Position numbers and translations under genes: made by a program. Below the pieces are notes generated by a model, which was given only the letters and a program-made list of their open reading frames with translations, did not search any database and had not been told where the DNA came from. A stretch of 64,000 bases of DNA from CAZLBC01 sp964557575. Lineage in GTDB: Bacteria > Planctomycetota > Phycisphaerae > SM23-33. Location of the stretch: contig CAZLBC010000011.1 of the NCBI GenBank assembly GCA_964557575.1, positions 27,377 through 91,376 of the forward strand. Direction: 5' to 3'. Below are positions 16,429-25,369 of this stretch, piece by piece. The stretch's first letter is position 1. The number at the start of each line of letters is the position of its first letter.

Positions 16429-17730
16429 TTGACTGAGCCGAAAAGAGAGGAATTGACGGTACGAACCGAACGGGTCCTTCTCGTCGGTGTTCTGCTTCCC
16501 GGGGGAAAATACGATCCCCGGGATCCGCTGGGTGAATTGAGAAGCCTTGCCAAGACCGCCGGCGCCCGCGTCGTCGACGAAATGATCGCCCGCCGGAAAA
16601 AACCCCACCCGGGGCTGTATCTCGGTACCGGGAAGGCCGGGCAGCTTGCCGGCCGCTGCGAAATGAACGAGATCGATGCCGTGATATTCGACAACGACCT
16701 GTCGCCCGCGCAGATTCGGGAACTCGAGAGGATAACGGGGACCAAGGTCATCGATCGGAGTGAATTGATCCTGGATATTTTCGCCTCCCACGCCCGCACG
16801 TCACAGAGCCGCCTGCAGGTTGAACTGGCCCAGTTGGAATACACCTATCCCCGTCTCACGGGCCTGTGGACCCACCTCGACCGGCACGGCGGAGGTATCG
16901 GAACCCGCGGTCCGGGTGAGCGGCAGATCGAAACGGACCGGCGCCTGGTGCAGCGCAGGGTCAGTCTTCTGAAAAAGAAACTCGAGGCCGTCGACAAACG
17001 AAAACTGCGCGAGGTGCATGGCAGGAAAAACGAATTTTGCATCTGTCTCGTCGGGTACACGAATGCGGGCAAAAGCACGCTGATGAACAGCCTGACCGGC
17101 GAGCATATGTACGTGGCCGACCAGTTTTTTGCCACGCTCGAAACGCGGACGCGCCGGTGGGATGTCGGGCAGGGCACGGTGGTGCTGCTCAGCGACACGG
17201 TCGGCTTCATCCGCGACCTGCCGCACCACCTCGTGGCGAGTTTCAGGGCAACCCTCGAGGAGGCGATATGGGCCGATTTGCTCATTCACGTGGCCGATGC
17301 CTCGCACGAGCGGGTCCGTGAGCATATACACGAAGTTGACGGGGTTCTCGACGAACTTGGCTGCGAGAAGAACCGGCGGCTTCTCGTGCTGAACAAGATC
17401 GATCACATAATCGATCCCACCGTGTTTTCCGTGTTGAAAAACAGGTATCCGTCGGCGCTGCTCATCTCGGCCCGAAAACAGGAGGGGACCGAAGCGCTGG
17501 TTGCGGAGGTGGTGCGCCGCTGCGCCGGCGCGCAGGTAAGAGTACGCATTACCGTCGACTGCCGAAACGGAAAGCTGATGAACTGTATCGCCAAGCACGC
17601 CCGTGTCGAGAGACAGACCTTTGAGGATACCACCGCCCATATAGACGCTCTGGTTTCCGCGCCGGGCCTCGAATCCATACGGTCCTTCGGGGACGATGTT
17701 AAAATCAGCTTTCGCGCCGAAGCGGGGTGA
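16429..17730 (+). CDS. hflX: ribosome-dissociating GTPase HflX
   Basis: 433 residues from TTG 16429, supported by GGGAGG at 16416-16421 with seven bases spacing. The N-terminal HflX domain carries the Gly-rich signature HGGGIGTRGPGE. The G domain follows: G1 GYTNAGKST, G2 FATLETRTRRW, G3 DTVGFIRDLP, G4 NKID. HflX splits stalled or hibernating 70S ribosomes under stress. A TATAAT at 16398-16403 may be its -10 box, though no good -35 is visible. Confidence 0.95.
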   Translation: MTEPKREELTVRTERVLLVGVLLPGGKYDPRDPLGELRSLAKTAGARVVDEMIARRKKPHPGLYLGTGKAGQLAGRCEMNEIDAVIFDNDLSPAQIRELERITGTKVIDRSELILDIFASHARTSQSRLQVELAQLEYTYPRLTGLWTHLDRHGGGIGTRGPGERQIETDRRLVQRRVSLLKKKLEAVDKRKLREVHGRKNEFCICLVGYTNAGKSTLMNSLTGEHMYVADQFFATLETRTRRWDVGQGTVVLLSDTVGFIRDLPHHLVASFRATLEEAIWADLLIHVADASHERVREHIHEVDGVLDELGCEKNRRLLVLNKIDHIIDPTVFSVLKNRYPSALLISARKQEGTEALVAEVVRRCAGAQVRVRITVDCRNGKLMNCIAKHARVERQTFEDTTAHIDALVSAPGLESIRSFGDDVKISFRAEAG

Positions 17731-17779
17731 CCGGCCGTGCGATTGCATCCGGCGAACGCGGATGGGCTGAGGAGATGTT

Positions 17780-19090
17780 ATGAATCCTGATGCGCGAACC
17801 GGCCGGATCCTGCTGTTACCGGCGATCGTGTTGCTGTGGCCTCCCGCCGCGCTCGTCGCCGGGGACGGGCCGGTGGTGGGTATGATGCTTTCCTCCGGTG
17901 ATGAAATCAGGGGCGAGGCCCTCTCCTTTACTGCGCGGACCCTCACGATCAGGTCGAAAAAGGGAATACGCCGCGTGTACTGGCCGAATATCATAGCGAT
18001 GGGTTTGCAGGATGCGGAGCCCAAGCCCGCGGGAAAGGCCGCCGCCGCGCTGAGTTGCGGAAGGGCCTTCCTGGAGGCCGGCATGAACGACATCGCAGCC
18101 TGTTTTTTCGTGTTGGCCGTGCGGAAAGACGGGTCGCTGAAAGGTGAGATAGCCGCACTGTACGACAATCGCGGGGCCGCGTTGCCGAAATCACTCGGCG
18201 GCACGTCTGTCGCCGGTGAGAAACTGATTGCCGCGAAACACAACTACGCTCGGCCCGGTCCCGGACAGGTCAGGGCATCGCTGAACCTGGCGCGTGAATG
18301 GGGACAAAAGGCCCGGGATATCGTACCGGCGATGCACCTGATCGAGACGCCGCACTTCCTGATTTACAGCGCGTGGAGCGCGCGTGACGACAATGTGCTG
18401 AAGATGAAGTACGAAAAACTCTACCGTGCCCTGTGCCGGCGGTTCAAGATCGACTACCGGGAAAATATCTGGATAGGAAAACTCCCCGTCTATGCCTTCT
18501 GGCGCCAGGATAATTTTGTGAAATTTTCCGCGCTGGTGACGGGGGTTCCCCCGGAGGTGGCCCTCAGGGCCGGCGGGTACGCGGGGTACAAGAAGCAAGG
18601 GTCTGCCGTATTCCGTTTCGTCGCCCTCGGCGCGGTATGGCGGGGGCGGATGACGAGGGCGATGGCGCAGACCCGCTTTTACGAAGTGCTGGTTCACGAG
18701 TCCACGCATGCCTTCATGGGCCGGTATATCAACGAACGCCGGATTCCGAACTGGGTCGACGAGGGGATTGCCGAGACGATGGCGGCCACCCTGGTACCGC
18801 AGTCCCACGCGGCCCGGAAGATAAAGGTCCTGACAAAGCTGGCCGCCGGCAGCGGTGCGCCGGTCGAGAGCATATTCGATGTTGGCAATATCCCGATGAG
18901 CCGATTGCATTACGGCATGGCCCAGAGCCTGGTCAGGTACCTCTATCAGAAAAACAGCGCCGCGTTTATCGCGTTTATCGAAAAGCTCAAGGAAGGTGTC
19001 TCCGACAGGGACGCCCTGCAGTCCACCTACAACATATCCCGCGAGAAACTGGTCAGGGAATGGAAGGCCGCCGCGCTGCGCATCAGGTAG
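17780..19090 (+). CDS. secreted HEXXH metallopeptidase-like protein
   Basis: 436 residues. A signal peptide (about 1-27) is followed by a small SH3-like or beta segment (GDEIRGEALSF) and a helical middle region. A peptidase MA-like domain carries HESTH at 306-310, and the likely third zinc ligand is the Glu of WVDEGIAE about 20 residues on. This gluzincin pattern is common in planctomycetal secreted proteins of unknown substrate. The product is probably periplasmic. It starts about 50 bp after hflX; tRNA-Thr follows. Confidence 0.75.
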   Translation: MNPDARTGRILLLPAIVLLWPPAALVAGDGPVVGMMLSSGDEIRGEALSFTARTLTIRSKKGIRRVYWPNIIAMGLQDAEPKPAGKAAAALSCGRAFLEAGMNDIAACFFVLAVRKDGSLKGEIAALYDNRGAALPKSLGGTSVAGEKLIAAKHNYARPGPGQVRASLNLAREWGQKARDIVPAMHLIETPHFLIYSAWSARDDNVLKMKYEKLYRALCRRFKIDYRENIWIGKLPVYAFWRQDNFVKFSALVTGVPPEVALRAGGYAGYKKQGSAVFRFVALGAVWRGRMTRAMAQTRFYEVLVHESTHAFMGRYINERRIPNWVDEGIAETMAATLVPQSHAARKIKVLTKLAAGSGAPVESIFDVGNIPMSRLHYGMAQSLVRYLYQKNSAAFIAFIEKLKEGVSDRDALQSTYNISREKLVREWKAAALRIR

Positions 19091-19161
19091 AACGGGGAGA
19101 GTCCGCCGGACAACCGCGCCCTCTTTTGCGCCGCGATATTTGTGGTACACTTGTCTCTCGT

Positions 19162-19233
19162 GCCAGCGTAGCTCAACGGCAGAGCACGGCTTTTGTAAAG
19201 CTGAGGTTGTGGGTTCGAATCCCTCCGCTGGCT
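19162..19233 (+). tRNA. tRNA-Thr (anticodon TGT)
   Basis: 72 bases with a full cloverleaf. The acceptor stem GCCAGCG pairs with CGCTGGC, and the discriminator is T. The anticodon stem CGGCT/AGCTG encloses loop TTTGTAA, with the anticodon at 19194-19196. The T-loop is GGTTCGAATCC. CCA is not encoded. The Bax1-type gene on the other strand ends 13 bases downstream. Confidence 0.97.
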
Positions 19234-19245
19234 GTGTGATCCCCT

Positions 19246-20355
19246 TCAGATAGTATCGAGTTTTTCCAGGACGGCCGCCGCCCGGAGTCTTTCCCGGTAC
19301 ACGATTGTGTTTTTTGCCGGCAGGACGCGGGCGGCGGGGGAATGTTCCGGTACCGCCAGCAGAAGGTTCCGGTCGCTGAATACCGCCAGTGTCCTGAGCT
19401 TCTCTTCAAGGTATTCCGGGGTCCAGAAACCCGCGATTTCCAGCAGTACCTCGTCTCCGCGGTCATTGCGGAGGAGGAAATCCGGTATACATACCTTCTG
19501 TGCCCTGAAGAGCAGCCGTCCTTCCCGTATCAGTTCCCAGCCCCCCCGGCGGCGGCCGAACTGCTCGGCGAAATCGGCCTCGACCTTCGAATCAAATTGC
19601 TCGTCCGGATCGATGTGGCTTCGATACCCGTCCGCGGCGGACACGGCGAGCATCGCCCGTGTTTGCCAGGGGCCGATGATCGATGCGCGCATCCGCCACC
19701 GGCCGCACGCCAGAAGCGCGGGGATGAACCGGGCGAGGGATCCCCCGTACCGGCTGGTCGGATGCAGCGGGCTCAGCGGGCCCGACAGCACGATTCGGTA
19801 TCCACCGGACGAGAGGGGGGTGATGTCGTGGAGCAAACGGGAGAGGTTGATATTTCGCACGGCCTTTTTGTAGTCGGACGCGAGATGGATCACCATCTGT
19901 TCGGCGCGATACATTGCGGCCTGGAGCTGGGCGACGTTATAGCGACTGAGCAGCCGCCGGGGTGATGCAAAACCCTCGAACGATTCAAGCCGCCGAAAAT
20001 CCGGATAGTCGGCGAAGAGTTGTTCCACTGTCATGCCGGTCTCGCCGGGCGCCGTGTGCCGTCCGTAGGTTTCGAGCCGCCGGCGCAGTGCCCCCGGGAC
20101 CTCTGCAAAAATCGACGCATCCTCGAGGATTTTGATAAATGCCCGGATGCGCCTGCGGGGGCAATCGTCTTCTGCGGCGAAAATCCCGCGAATGGTCCGG
20201 CGTAATGCCCGGCGGGATTTTCCGCCCCCCTTTTCGAACGACTCGAGCATAGTGCGGGCAAGGTCGATGTAGTGGTTGTGCGTCCGGCGATCGAGCCGAT
20301 CCGGAACGGCCCGCCCGCCCCGGTATTCAATGACGGACTCGGCCGCGGTAAGCAT
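19246..20355 (-). CDS. Bax1-type nuclease (DUF790), partner of XPB helicase
   Basis: 369 residues. The sequence matches DUF790, the family of archaeal Bax1, which binds XPB and cuts DNA. The RecB-like nuclease core looks intact: E259, D292 (in IPDF) and E306 (in LLEIAGFWTPEYLEEKL, the family hallmark). The N-terminal part is helical and resembles the XPB-binding region. The start overlaps the end of the XPB-like gene by 29 bp, so the two form one operon read leftwards from about 21.7 kb. In archaea the pair is thought to unwind and incise DNA bubbles. Here the helicase partner is degenerate while this nuclease appears complete. Confidence 0.85.
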   Translation of the reverse strand: MLTAAESVIEYRGGRAVPDRLDRRTHNHYIDLARTMLESFEKGGGKSRRALRRTIRGIFAAEDDCPRRRIRAFIKILEDASIFAEVPGALRRRLETYGRHTAPGETGMTVEQLFADYPDFRRLESFEGFASPRRLLSRYNVAQLQAAMYRAEQMVIHLASDYKKAVRNINLSRLLHDITPLSSGGYRIVLSGPLSPLHPTSRYGGSLARFIPALLACGRWRMRASIIGPWQTRAMLAVSAADGYRSHIDPDEQFDSKVEADFAEQFGRRRGGWELIREGRLLFRAQKVCIPDFLLRNDRGDEVLLEIAGFWTPEYLEEKLRTLAVFSDRNLLLAVPEHSPAARVLPAKNTIVYRERLRAAAVLEKLDTI

Positions 20356-21709
20356 CGTATTTCCATATCTCCTTTCTCGCGGGGTCTTCCTCGGTATCCT
20401 CGCAGTACAGCAGGTGCAGTGTGCGCAGGTCCGGGCGGCCTTCCGGCGCCCCGGCCCCGTGCCGGCGATGAAGACCGGTAACCGTCCCGTCGAGAGAAAC
20501 GGCGATGTCGATCGGCATATCCGTCCATCGCGACGGACGGGCGGTCGTCACCATCGCCCTGATTTCACCCGCGGCAAAGGCCGCGACCAGCGCGTCCCGT
20601 TCGTATTCAGGGCTTGCGGCCGTGAGGGCGGGTACCGACAGCCGGCACGATATTGCCAGGGCCGCGTGCCGGCGCGTGGTAAAGACCGCGATCTTCCTGT
20701 CCGGATGATCCCGTATCAACTGCGCCACTGCTTTCCGCTTCTGTTCGGCGCCGGCAAGAATATCGCGCGCCGTTTCGGCCGCCGTGCGTGCGCGTCGCGA
20801 TGCCGCGCTGCGGCAGGGATCCCGGCAGAGGTCGGTGATCGTATATCGGGGGTTTGACCTTTTTCGGCGAGAAATATATTCGTCCCTGCACTGCCTGCAG
20901 CGCTCGTATTCTCGGGCTTCGCGGTCGGTCAGCCTGACCCCGGTGTGCGTCGTTGTCGTCGGTTCCGGCAGCATTTCGATCTCGATGCGGCCTCTCCGGG
21001 CGCCGACGAGATCTTCCAGCAGTGATTCGGTCCCGTCGCGTTCCTCGCCGGAACGACACAGGCCGAGACGATACGGCGCGATGCTCATGAGGGCAATGTC
21101 CCGGTATGTTTTCCGCCCGAGCATTCGCGGCTCGTCTAAGATCAGCAGGTCGAACAGGGCGCCGATCGTCGGCACGTGGATATGGGCCGACCGGTAGGTT
21201 GCCGTTGAAATCGGTCGGATCGTTCGATCGCGTCCTCCCAGAATGCCCGCTTCACACCCGAGACCCGCGGCGATTCGGTTTCGCCATGCCAGCGCTCGCT
21301 CCGGACCGGTGGTTACCACCAGGGTCGGGCAGGGCAGGCCCGCCATTGTCGCGATCGCCGCGGCGAATCGCCCGGATAAACCGTTACTTTCCAGAAGGCC
21401 CCGGTGTCCGGCGGTGTTCCACGCCTGCAGCGATGCCGCGGCGTCCGGCGGCAGGGGCCGGGGCCGCCGCCGGTGAAATACCCGGGCCCGGGGCGGCAGG
21501 GTGTCTGAAAAGCGATCCGGAAACGTACTGCCGAGTTCCGCGGCTACCCGTGTGTAATGCATTGCCGCGCAGCGCCACGCTCCCACGCGGCGGTCCCATT
21601 TCCAGAAGCTGCCGGGTGGCCGAAAGCGGCTCGCGCCCTGCGTAATCGCGGGACACCCGGTATTGAGCAGCAGGGTTCCGTTGTCGTAGGAAAGAATGAT
21701 ATCGTTCAT
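20327..21709 (-). CDS. XPB-like superfamily 2 helicase with degenerate ATPase motifs
   Basis: 460 residues that align along their length with bacterial/archaeal XPB: LSYDNGTLLL at the start, a KWDRRVGAWR segment, TLVVTTGPERALAWRNRI (motif Ia region), the FDLLILDE strand (motif II), APYRLGL (before motif III) and KIAVFTTRRHAALA (motif IV). The catalytic residues are missing. The P-loop GxGKT is replaced by LSGRF (111-115), DExH by DEPR (192-195), TAT by CRS (218-220), and the Q-x-x-GR-x-x-R of motif VI by an HRRHGAGAP stretch (about 414-422). ATP hydrolysis is therefore unlikely. There is no internal stop or frameshift, so it is maintained as a protein. It is coupled to the Bax1-type gene. Confidence 0.82.
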   Translation of the reverse strand: MNDIILSYDNGTLLLNTGCPAITQGASRFRPPGSFWKWDRRVGAWRCAAMHYTRVAAELGSTFPDRFSDTLPPRARVFHRRRPRPLPPDAAASLQAWNTAGHRGLLESNGLSGRFAAAIATMAGLPCPTLVVTTGPERALAWRNRIAAGLGCEAGILGGRDRTIRPISTATYRSAHIHVPTIGALFDLLILDEPRMLGRKTYRDIALMSIAPYRLGLCRSGEERDGTESLLEDLVGARRGRIEIEMLPEPTTTTHTGVRLTDREAREYERCRQCRDEYISRRKRSNPRYTITDLCRDPCRSAASRRARTAAETARDILAGAEQKRKAVAQLIRDHPDRKIAVFTTRRHAALAISCRLSVPALTAASPEYERDALVAAFAAGEIRAMVTTARPSRWTDMPIDIAVSLDGTVTGLHRRHGAGAPEGRPDLRTLHLLYCEDTEEDPARKEIWKYDAYRGRVRH

Positions 21710-21819
21710 TGTCCCTTACTTCCCTGGTGTCGGTGAAAAAGGTGCCGGACACAATAGTACCCGAATGCCGACGCGTATTCCACTGGTCTATTCGGCGTGT
21801 GCTGATATTATCTTTATGT

Positions 21820-22860
21820 ATGAAATGCGCGATCATTGAAATGGACCGGTTGCAACTGGAAGCATATGTGCGCGGTCTCGGGGCCGAGCGGTTCCGGGCG
21901 GACCAGTTGAGAAACTGGATATACGAGCGGTTCGCGGTTTCATTCGACGAGATGCGTACCCTTCCCGCCCGATTGCGGGAACGCCTTGGTGAAGAGGCGG
22001 TTGTCTGCGATGTGGAAACGGCCGCGGAGCGTGTTTCCCGCGACGGCACGGTCAAGTACCTGCTCGAACTGTCCGACCGGAACATCGTGGAGATGGTGTG
22101 GATACCCCAGCCGGGACGGAACACGTTGTGTGTCAGTTCCCAGGTGGGGTGTCCGGTGATGTGCCGTTTTTGCGCAAGCGGGGAGGGAGGGCTTCAGCGG
22201 AACCTCGCGCCGGCGGAGATAGCCTGCCAGGTTATCCTGGCGTCCCGTATCCACGGAGAAAAGCCCGATAACATCGTGGTTATGGGTGTGGGTGAGCCCC
22301 TGTTGAATTTCGACAATCTCGCCGCCGCGCTCGCCATTCTTAACGACGAGGACCGCTGCGGCATCGGCGCGAGGCGGATAACGGTTTCGACCAGCGGCAT
22401 CGTTCCCGGGATGCGCCGCCTCGCCGACACGGGCAGGCAGTACAACCTCGCCGTTTCGATTCACGCCCCTGACGACCGATTGCGGGCCGCCTTTATCCCC
22501 GATCATTACCGTTACGGTCTCGACGAGATCGTGAATGCATGCGTGTACTATCACCGCCGCACCAGCCGCAAGCCCACGTTCGAGTACGTGCTCGTTGCGG
22601 GGCGAAACGACGGGATTGAAGACGCCCGGCGGCTCGGACTGCTCGCCGAACGGGCGGGGGCGAAGGTGAACCTGATACCCTGTAACCCCCGGGGGGGGTG
22701 CTGCCCGCCGTCCCAAACCCGGGTGTATGCGTTTCTGCGCGAACTGGAGACCCGGGGGATCGGGGCGACCGTCCGCGCCGGCAGGGGGGCGGATGTCACG
22801 GCGGCCTGCGGCCAGTTGCGGTCGACCGCTCGAGGGGATCCGGGGCAGGCGGTCCGGTGA
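21820..22860 (+). CDS. rlmN: dual-specificity RNA methyltransferase RlmN
   Basis: 346 residues from ATG 21820; ATG 21841 is also possible. The radical SAM Cys triad is in CPVMCRFC. VGVGEPLLNFDNL and ITVSTSGIVPGMRRLA are family motifs. The methylated Cys near the C-terminus is kept in ADVTAACGQL. RlmN methylates C2 of adenosine 2503 in 23S rRNA and A37 of some tRNAs. It is divergent from the XPB-like gene. Confidence 0.95.
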   Translation: MKCAIIEMDRLQLEAYVRGLGAERFRADQLRNWIYERFAVSFDEMRTLPARLRERLGEEAVVCDVETAAERVSRDGTVKYLLELSDRNIVEMVWIPQPGRNTLCVSSQVGCPVMCRFCASGEGGLQRNLAPAEIACQVILASRIHGEKPDNIVVMGVGEPLLNFDNLAAALAILNDEDRCGIGARRITVSTSGIVPGMRRLADTGRQYNLAVSIHAPDDRLRAAFIPDHYRYGLDEIVNACVYYHRRTSRKPTFEYVLVAGRNDGIEDARRLGLLAERAGAKVNLIPCNPRGGCCPPSQTRVYAFLRELETRGIGATVRAGRGADVTAACGQLRSTARGDPGQAVR

Positions 22861-22963
22861 TGCCGGAATTTTTGATAGTGAATAGTTCTTTTTCCTGTTA
22901 CCCTTTGACGCTGAAATCAACGTGATCTGACGACGTACCTTTTTCAGCGACAGCGAATCGGTT

Positions 22964-24196
22964 ATGGAAAGCAAGACAAAGAAACGGTTGATAATAACCG
23001 CAAAATTACTGCTCGCCGCGGTACTCCTGGCCTGGGTATTGCGGGGGGTGCACTTCCGCGATTACCTGGTGCTGGGAGAGGAATACGGCGGCAGGAGCGT
23101 CTGTCTTGCCGAAGACCGCCGCGTCGACGGCCGCGGCGAACTCGTGGTTGCCGAGGGCATGCTGTGGTGGGAGAAAAGGGAGGTACATCCCTTCGAGCAT
23201 TTCCAGCCCGTCGGGAAGGGCGTCGCGATCGTTCACCCGGGTTTGATCAGTTGCCTCGGGGACCTGGACTGGCCGCTGTTTATCGCCGCCCTGTTGTGCT
23301 TTCCGGTATCGCTGTGCATCGTCGCCTATCGCCTGAAATATCTTCTGTATCAGCAGGATATGCACATCTCCTCCGCGGAGGTGCTGAGTTACACGTTTCT
23401 CGGCCACCTGTTCAATTTCGTGATACCGGGGATGATCAGCGGGGACTTGGTGAAGGCGTGGTTTATCGTGCGGCCGGAACGGCATGCGGGTCCGGTCCTG
23501 GCCACGATGTTCGTCGACCGCCTGCTGGGCCTGCTGGAACTGGTGCTGATGGCGTCGGTCATGGTGGCAGTCGTCCTTCTCGTCGGGATCAAGGATTTCG
23601 ACCGGATGCGGACACCGGTCATTTCCGTCATGGCCCTGATCGGTTTGACATCGGTGGGACTCGCGTTTATCCTGCTGCCGGGGTTGAGAAAGATCACCCG
23701 TCTTGAAAAGCTGTACAACCGGACCGCGATCGCGCACCATTTCCGTGCCGCGGGCGACGCCACCCACGTGTACCGGGAGCGGCCGTGGATCCTGGCCATT
23801 GGGTTGGTCATGACCATCTTCGCTCACCTGTTTTACATCGGGGGGATAGCGGTCATCGGGTTTTCCCTCGACCTGGGGATACCCTGGTATTACTACTTCG
23901 TGTACCTGCCGCTCATTTATATCATCGGGGCCATTCCCCTGACGCCGGGGGGGGTGGGATTGATCGAGAACCTCTACGTCAGCTTTTTCGCCGGTGCGGT
24001 GGTCGCGGCGGGAACCGACGTGGGTGTCACCAAGATTATCGTGCTCGCGTTTCTTGCGCGAATTGCGATGATGGCGTGGGGGCTCCCCGGCCTTCCCGTC
24101 TTTGTGAAGGGCCGGAAATGCCTGCCGCCCACGACCGAAATCGAAGAGCAACTCGAACGAGTGGAAAATGCCGAATGTGTATCGGACGAGGCGTGA
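22964..24196 (+). CDS. flippase-like integral membrane protein (LPG synthase TM region / UPF0104)
   Basis: 410 residues with about eight membrane segments. The diagnostic motifs of the YbhN/AglD2/MprF-membrane-domain superfamily are present: SGDLVKAW in the middle and IPLTPGGVGLIE near the C-terminus. A 70-residue soluble insertion (about 35-105) after the first helix is unusual and contains no recognised domain. Relatives move or modify polar lipids or polyprenyl-linked sugars. The neighbouring gmd and fcl genes make a role in glycan or lipid-linked sugar export plausible, but that is inference. Confidence 0.82.
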   Translation: MESKTKKRLIITAKLLLAAVLLAWVLRGVHFRDYLVLGEEYGGRSVCLAEDRRVDGRGELVVAEGMLWWEKREVHPFEHFQPVGKGVAIVHPGLISCLGDLDWPLFIAALLCFPVSLCIVAYRLKYLLYQQDMHISSAEVLSYTFLGHLFNFVIPGMISGDLVKAWFIVRPERHAGPVLATMFVDRLLGLLELVLMASVMVAVVLLVGIKDFDRMRTPVISVMALIGLTSVGLAFILLPGLRKITRLEKLYNRTAIAHHFRAAGDATHVYRERPWILAIGLVMTIFAHLFYIGGIAVIGFSLDLGIPWYYYFVYLPLIYIIGAIPLTPGGVGLIENLYVSFFAGAVVAAGTDVGVTKIIVLAFLARIAMMAWGLPGLPVFVKGRKCLPPTTEIEEQLERVENAECVSDEA

Positions 24197-24343
24197 GTAC
24201 GCGGTTGTCCGGTTTTTCAGTTCCAGCCGGTCTGATTTCAGGCTCCCCATGCAATTTTTCCGGTGACATGATATATTTCGTGGATTGTCGACGGCCGGTC
24301 GTGATCGGAACGGTATGTGACATATAACCTGACGGGAGCGGAC

Positions 24344-25369
24344 ATGGCACATAAAAAGGCGCTTATTACAGGTATAACCGGGCAGGACGGCAGTTACCTC
24401 GCGGAACTGCTCCTGTCGAAGGGCTACGAGGTGCACGGCATCATCCGGCGGTCGAGTACGTTCGGGACCGAACGGATTGACCACATCTACCGAGATTTCC
24501 ATGAAAAGGACGCGATGCTGTTTCTCCATTACGGAGACCTGACCGACGGGGCCGGGCTCCGGCAGATCCTCACGAAATGCCGCCCCGACGAGGTGTACAA
24601 TCTCGCCGCCCAGTCGCACGTCCGGGTGAGTTTCGACCAGCCGGTGTACACGGTCCAGGTGGACGCCGTCGGCACGCTCAGACTGCTCGAGGCGATCCGC
24701 GATCTCGGGCTCGATACCCGGTACTACCAGGCCTCCAGCAGCGAGATGTACGGCAAGGCCCGTGACATTCCGCAGAGCGAGAAGACGCCCTTTTATCCCC
24801 GCAGTCCGTACGGGTGCGCGAAGGTCTTCTCGTACTGGCAGGCGGTGAATTACCGCGAAGCGTACGGGATGTTCGCGTGTAACGGTATCCTGTTCAACCA
24901 CGAGAGCCCCCGGCGGGGCGAGACGTTCGTCACGCGGAAGATCACCCGGGCCGCCACCCGTATCGCGGAAGGATTGCAGGACAAGCTGTATCTCGGAAAC
25001 CTCGACGCCCGTCGGGACTGGGGATTCGCGGGTGATTACGTGAAGGCCATGTGGGCGATGCTCCAGCAGGACGAGGCCGACGATTACGTTATCGCCACCG
25101 GCGAGACGCACTCGGTGCGGGAGTTTCTCGAAATCGTGTTCGGCATGCTCGACCTGGACTGGCATGAATACGTCGAGATCGATCCGCGCTATTTTCGTCC
25201 CGCCGAGGTCGACGTCCTCCTCGGCGACGCCTCCCGGGCCCGGGAGAAACTGGGGTGGGAACCGGCCGTCGATATACACGGCCTGGCGAACATGATGGTC
25301 GAGCACGACGCCCGGATTGCGGCGGACGAGCGGGTGCTCGCGGATCATCGCAATCGAAAGGGGCAATAG
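24344..25369 (+). CDS. gmd: GDP-mannose 4,6-dehydratase
   Basis: 341 residues from ATG 24344, preceded by GGGAG at suitable spacing. The NADP-binding loop ITGITGQDGSYLAE, the catalytic SSSEMYG and the YxxxK motif (YGCAK) are intact, as are HESPRRGETFVTRKI and LGNLDARRDWG, typical of GMD. It turns GDP-D-mannose into GDP-4-keto-6-deoxymannose. The next gene starts directly after its stop codon (TAGATG) and completes the route to GDP-L-fucose. Confidence 0.97.
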   Translation: MAHKKALITGITGQDGSYLAELLLSKGYEVHGIIRRSSTFGTERIDHIYRDFHEKDAMLFLHYGDLTDGAGLRQILTKCRPDEVYNLAAQSHVRVSFDQPVYTVQVDAVGTLRLLEAIRDLGLDTRYYQASSSEMYGKARDIPQSEKTPFYPRSPYGCAKVFSYWQAVNYREAYGMFACNGILFNHESPRRGETFVTRKITRAATRIAEGLQDKLYLGNLDARRDWGFAGDYVKAMWAMLQQDEADDYVIATGETHSVREFLEIVFGMLDLDWHEYVEIDPRYFRPAEVDVLLGDASRAREKLGWEPAVDIHGLANMMVEHDARIAADERVLADHRNRKGQ

